NCBI GenBank assembly: GCA_024636395.1
Contig: JAGXHD010000168.1
Coordinates: forward strand, 1-8,709
Source of the DNA: Sulfitobacter sp.
GTDB taxonomy: Bacteria; Pseudomonadota; Alphaproteobacteria; Rhodobacterales; Rhodobacteraceae
Length of the DNA stretch: 8,709 bases
Direction of reading: 5' to 3'
Of the stretch, positions 6,546 through 8,709 are shown piece after piece. A model generated the notes under the pieces. It saw only the letters and a program-made list of their open reading frames with translations. It was not told the origin of the DNA and ran no database searches. Position 1 is the first letter of the stretch. Each line of letters opens with the position of its first letter. Made by a program: the position numbers and the translations under genes.

Positions 6546-6573
6546 TTGCAAGCCTGTGTTTATGCGGTATGAA
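6546..6573 (+). promoter_or_regulatory. candidate promoter of tRNA-Pro
   Basis: TTGCAA (6546-6551) and TATGAA (6568-6573) are separated by 16 bases; each matches four of six consensus positions. Transcription would start near 6580, a few bases ahead of the tRNA 5' end at 6585. This fits a short leader removed by RNase P. The match is modest. Confidence 0.4.
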
Positions 6574-6584
6574 CACGCCATGTT

Positions 6585-6661
6585 CGGGCTATGGCGCAGC
6601 CTGGTAGCGCGTCCGTCTGGGGGACGGAAGGTCGCAGGTTCGAGTCCTGCTAGCCCGACCA
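6585..6661 (+). tRNA. tRNA-Pro, anticodon GGG
   Basis: A full 77-base cloverleaf with encoded CCA. Acceptor stem CGGGCTA (6585-6591) pairs with TAGCCCG (6651-6657); the discriminator is A6658 and CCA is 6659-6661. D stem GCGC/GCGC encloses AGCCTGGTA, which carries the conserved GG. Anticodon stem TCCGT/ACGGA holds loop CTGGGGG, with anticodon GGG at 6619-6621, reading CCC and CCU proline codons. T stem GCAGG/CCTGC encloses TTCGAGT. All stems pair perfectly. It lies 69 bases after the MerR gene and is closed by a strong terminator just downstream. Confidence 0.97.
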
Positions 6662-6671
6662 CCTTATCCAC

Positions 6672-6705
6672 AAAACGCTCGCATCCCCACGGGTGCGGGC
6701 GTTTT
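6672..6705 (+). terminator. intrinsic terminator after tRNA-Pro
   Basis: AAAACGC (6672-6678) pairs with GCGTTTT (6699-6705), continuing inward as a T-G pair, CGCA/TGCG, one bulged T, and CCC/GGG around a 3-base loop. The right arm ends in TTTT. This is a strong Rho-independent hairpin 10 bases after the tRNA CCA. The A-rich left arm means it could also work on the other strand. Confidence 0.85.
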
Positions 6706-6740
6706 GCACATCTATACGCAGCCCACCTGAAGGACTTTTC

Positions 6741-7829
6741 ATGCCCGGCGTAATTCCGAACCAACAGCTGGAGGCCATGATTGCCAAGGGCCACATATTC
6801 GCCGATCCCGCCGTAGACCCCGCCCAGATCCAGCCCGCCAGCCTCGATATGCGCCTCGGCAACGTGGCGTACCGCGTACGCGCGTCGTTCCTCGCGGGGC
6901 ACGGTGCGAAAGTAGCCGACCGGCTGGAAGAGTTTGAGATGCACCGTGTGGATTTGACCCACGGTGCGGTTCTGGAAAAAGGGGCGGTCTATGTCGTGCC
7001 GCTAATGGAGCACCTCGCCCTGCCCGCCACTGTCAGCGCCGTAGCCAACGCCAAAAGCTCCACCGGGCGCCTCGATCTGCTGACCCGCACGATCACCGAT
7101 GGTGGCACCGAATTCGACCGGATCAGCGCGGGCTATCACGGTCCGCTCTACGCGGAGATCTGCCCGCGCTCTTTCTCCGTTCTCGTCCGTCCCGGCATGC
7201 GGCTCAACCAGATCCGCTTTGGCACCGGCGACGCGGTGCTCGACGACGACGCCCTGCGCGCGCTACACGCCCGGACGCCATTGGTCGACGGTGAAGCGGT
7301 GATCAGCGACGGTCTGGGCTTCTCCGTCGATCTGCGTCTCAAGGACACCACGCTAGTCGGCTACCGCGCCAAGCCGCATACGGGGGTGATCGACCTCGAC
7401 AAGATCGGCCATTACGCCCCCGCCGACTATTGGGAAGAAGTTCACAGCGACAACGGCCAGATCATTCTCGACCCCGGTGCCTTCTACATTCTGGTGAGCC
7501 GCGAAGCCGTGACGATCCCACCCGACTTCGCAGCCGAAATGGCGCCCTATCTGGTGATGGTCGGCGAATTCCGCGTGCATTACGCGGGGTTCTTCGATCC
7601 GGGTTTCGGTCATGATGCTGCGGGCGGTGCAGGCTCGCGTGGGGTACTCGAAGTGCGCTGCCATGAGGCGCCCTTCGTGCTCGAGCACGGTCAAGTGGTG
7701 GGTCGGCTCGTCTACGAGCGTATGGCAGAAGCCCCGACCCAACTTTACGGGTCAGGTATCGCGTCGAACTATCAGGGCCAAGGTCTCAAACTGTCAAAAC
7801 ACTTCAAAGCGCCAAAAGCTCAGGCCTGA
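6741..7829 (+). CDS. dcd: 2'-deoxycytidine 5'-triphosphate deaminase, two-domain form
   Basis: A 362-residue cytoplasmic enzyme that deaminates dCTP to dUTP, feeding dUTPase and thymidylate synthesis. It is about twice the length of E. coli Dcd (near 190 residues) and holds two dUTPase-like folds in tandem, the bidomain form common in Alphaproteobacteria. First domain: QPASLDMRLG near 31-40, AKSSTGRLDL near 104-113, then LYAEICP and VRPGMRLNQIRF, with Glu139 at the place of the catalytic glutamate. Second domain: a SVDLRL strand near 195-200, AGFFDPGFG near 282-290, then GVLEVRCHEAPFVLEHGQVVGRL, with Glu304 at the equivalent place. Which site is active cannot be told from sequence. The ATG at 6741 has AAGGA 7 bases upstream. 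Only 35 bases separate it from the tRNA terminator. Its 3' end overlaps the convergent gene by 10 bases. Confidence 0.92.
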   Translation: MPGVIPNQQLEAMIAKGHIFADPAVDPAQIQPASLDMRLGNVAYRVRASFLAGHGAKVADRLEEFEMHRVDLTHGAVLEKGAVYVVPLMEHLALPATVSAVANAKSSTGRLDLLTRTITDGGTEFDRISAGYHGPLYAEICPRSFSVLVRPGMRLNQIRFGTGDAVLDDDALRALHARTPLVDGEAVISDGLGFSVDLRLKDTTLVGYRAKPHTGVIDLDKIGHYAPADYWEEVHSDNGQIILDPGAFYILVSREAVTIPPDFAAEMAPYLVMVGEFRVHYAGFFDPGFGHDAAGGAGSRGVLEVRCHEAPFVLEHGQVVGRLVYERMAEAPTQLYGSGIASNYQGQGLKLSKHFKAPKAQA

Positions 7830-8041
7830 CCGTTATTCTCGCGCTTGGCACGGCGCGCGGCGCGCACTTCTTCTTTGGTCGGGCCGCGCTGAACCGGATT
7901 GCCGTAATCATCAATCTCGCCCTGTGGCTTCTTCTTGCGGCCTTTGCCCAAGGATGACGCCTTGTTGAAACCTGCATCGATTCCCTTGCTCATGACTTTG
8001 CGCATCACGAGACGCATGAACATATTCATGATCTGATTCAT
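7820..8041 (-). CDS. small basic protein of unknown function, scpB-linked
   Basis: A 73-residue protein I do not recognise by function. The N-terminal 17 residues contain six methionines with hydrophobic and basic positions mixed (MNQIMNMFMRLVMRKVM), which could form an amphipathic helix. A lysine cluster GKGRKKK follows (33-38), then GEIDDYGNPVQRGPTKEEV, a soluble-looking segment, and a basic tail ARRAKRENNGQA. No signal peptide or full membrane span. The ATG at 8041 is fixed by a good GAGGAG site about 7 bases upstream; a longer frame to 8266 would run into scpB and is not credible. It is 58 bases downstream of scpB on the same strand, so probably co-transcribed, and its stop overlaps the convergent dcd stop by 10 bases. 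Clean codon use and the strong ribosome-binding site support a real gene. Confidence 0.8.
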   Translation of the reverse strand: MNQIMNMFMRLVMRKVMSKGIDAGFNKASSLGKGRKKKPQGEIDDYGNPVQRGPTKEEVRAARRAKRENNGQA

Positions 8042-8099
8042 CTTGCTCTCCTCAATTCGTTTGTTGCCACTATAGCGACAATTGCGGCATTTTTGGGGA

Positions 8100-8705
8100 T
8101 TAATCTTCGAAAAGTTCGCTCTGGCCCTCGGTCGATTCCGGCTCGTCTTCGCCCTCGCCGACAAGCGGCAACAGGCCGCCAGGCTGGCGGCTTTCCAACA
8201 GACCCGCGGAGCGCAACTCCTTGAGCCCCGGCAGATCGCGGGCGTTTTCCAGCCCAAAGTGATCAAGGAATGCTTCCGTCACCACAAAGGTCACGGGCCG
8301 TCCGGGCGTCATTTTGCGGCGGCCAAACCGGATCCATTCTAGCTCAAGCAGCTGATCCACCGTCCCTCGAGAAACAGACACACCACGAATCTCCTCGATC
8401 TCCGCGCGCGTCACGGGCTGGTGGTAGGCAATAATCGCCAGCGTCTCGATCGCGGCGCGCGACAGCTTGCGCACCTCTACAGTTTCTTTCTGCATGAGAT
8501 AGCCCAGATCAGCGGCGGTGCGCAGCGCGTAGGCATCCCCGATTTTCATCACCTGGACCCCGCGCCCCTCGTAACGGCGGCGCAAATGCACCATGGCCTC
8601 GGCGGCATCGCAGCCATGCGGCATACGTGCGTCCAGCTCACGCAGTGTCACAGGCTCCGCACTGGCGAACAGGACGGCCTCGATCATGCGCTCCTGCTCG
8701 ACCAT
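8100..8705 (-). CDS. scpB: segregation and condensation protein B (ScpB), 5' end possibly outside window
   Basis: ScpB joins ScpA (kleisin) and Smc in the condensin complex that compacts and separates the chromosome. At least 201 residues are present, with two winged-helix domains. Seen: MIEAVLFASAEPVTLREL near residues 7-24, RLYLM-type second strand region GYLMQKETVEVRKLS (68-82), and the ScpB core AAIETLAIIAYHQPVTRAEIEEIRGVSVSRG (given as AAIETLAIIAYHQPVTRAEI then EEIRGVSVSRGT), then GRPVTFVVTEAFLDHFGL near 135-152. The tail (183-201) is acidic and variable. The ATG at 8705 is only four bases from the edge and the one codon before it (CCG) is open, so the true start could be beyond the window. 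scpA would be expected just upstream (past 8709), but is not seen. The 73-residue gene follows it on the same strand. Confidence 0.95.
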   Translation of the reverse strand: MVEQERMIEAVLFASAEPVTLRELDARMPHGCDAAEAMVHLRRRYEGRGVQVMKIGDAYALRTAADLGYLMQKETVEVRKLSRAAIETLAIIAYHQPVTRAEIEEIRGVSVSRGTVDQLLELEWIRFGRRKMTPGRPVTFVVTEAFLDHFGLENARDLPGLKELRSAGLLESRQPGGLLPLVGEGEDEPESTEGQSELFED

Positions 8706-8709
8706 CGGG

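Noticed and set aside
6585..6661. tRNA-Pro as an integration (att) site
   Set aside because: No integrase, no direct repeat of the tRNA 3' end and no foreign-looking genes in the window; the neighbours are core genes.
6493..6753. A rightward open frame across the tRNA gene
   Set aside because: It reads straight through a perfect tRNA cloverleaf and its terminator, so it cannot be a normal gene.
8042..8266. N-terminal extension of the 73-residue protein to 148 codons
   Set aside because: The extension lies within scpB in another frame and skips the strong GAGGAG ribosome-binding site just before 8041.

Overview
The window is a stretch of core chromosome from an alphaproteobacterium, most likely a member of the Rhodobacterales (Roseobacter-type). 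This rests on the GC-rich codon use, the gene order bamE (divergent) / yceD-rpmF-plsX-fabH-ihfA-merR-tRNA-Pro, a two-domain dCTP deaminase of the alphaproteobacterial type, and an OlsB-like acyltransferase. The first 17 bases are not genomic. They match the 3' end of the Tn5/Nextera mosaic-end adapter, so the contig ends there and the first gene is cut by the library, not by biology.

Layout. Positions 18-1898 are a leftward block read bamE -> OlsB-like N-acyltransferase -> ABC-F ATPase (Uup type, only the first 200 residues present). A divergent gap of 88 bases separates it from a rightward block: yceD (DUF177), rpmF (L32), plsX, fabH, then ihfA and a MerR-family regulator with a very long acidic Pro/Glu/Ala tail. 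plsX and fabH overlap by 4 bases. A tRNA-Pro(GGG) gene with encoded CCA follows, then a strong intrinsic terminator, then a two-domain dcd gene. At 7820-8709 two leftward genes converge on dcd: scpB, whose start may lie just past the window edge, and a 73-residue basic protein of unknown function whose 3' end overlaps dcd by 10 bases. No gene-free stretch exceeds 300 bases; the longest is the 187-base gap before rpmF.

How the genes fit together. yceD-rpmF-plsX-fabH is the classic ribosome/fatty-acid/phospholipid cluster. FabH starts acyl chains and PlsX converts acyl-ACP to acyl-phosphate for phospholipid synthesis. The OlsB-like enzyme draws on the same acyl-ACP pool to make aminolipids, and BamE serves outer-membrane protein assembly, so much of the first 5 kb concerns the envelope. 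ihfA, the MerR protein, scpB, the tRNA gene and dcd are nucleoid, regulatory, translation and nucleotide-pool functions.

I found no mobile element, CRISPR array, phage gene or defence system, and no convincing undescribed multi-gene system. The points most worth a second look are the low-complexity tail of the MerR protein, the OlsB-like gene without an adjacent olsA, the 73-residue scpB-linked protein, and the cramped promoter space before dcd.
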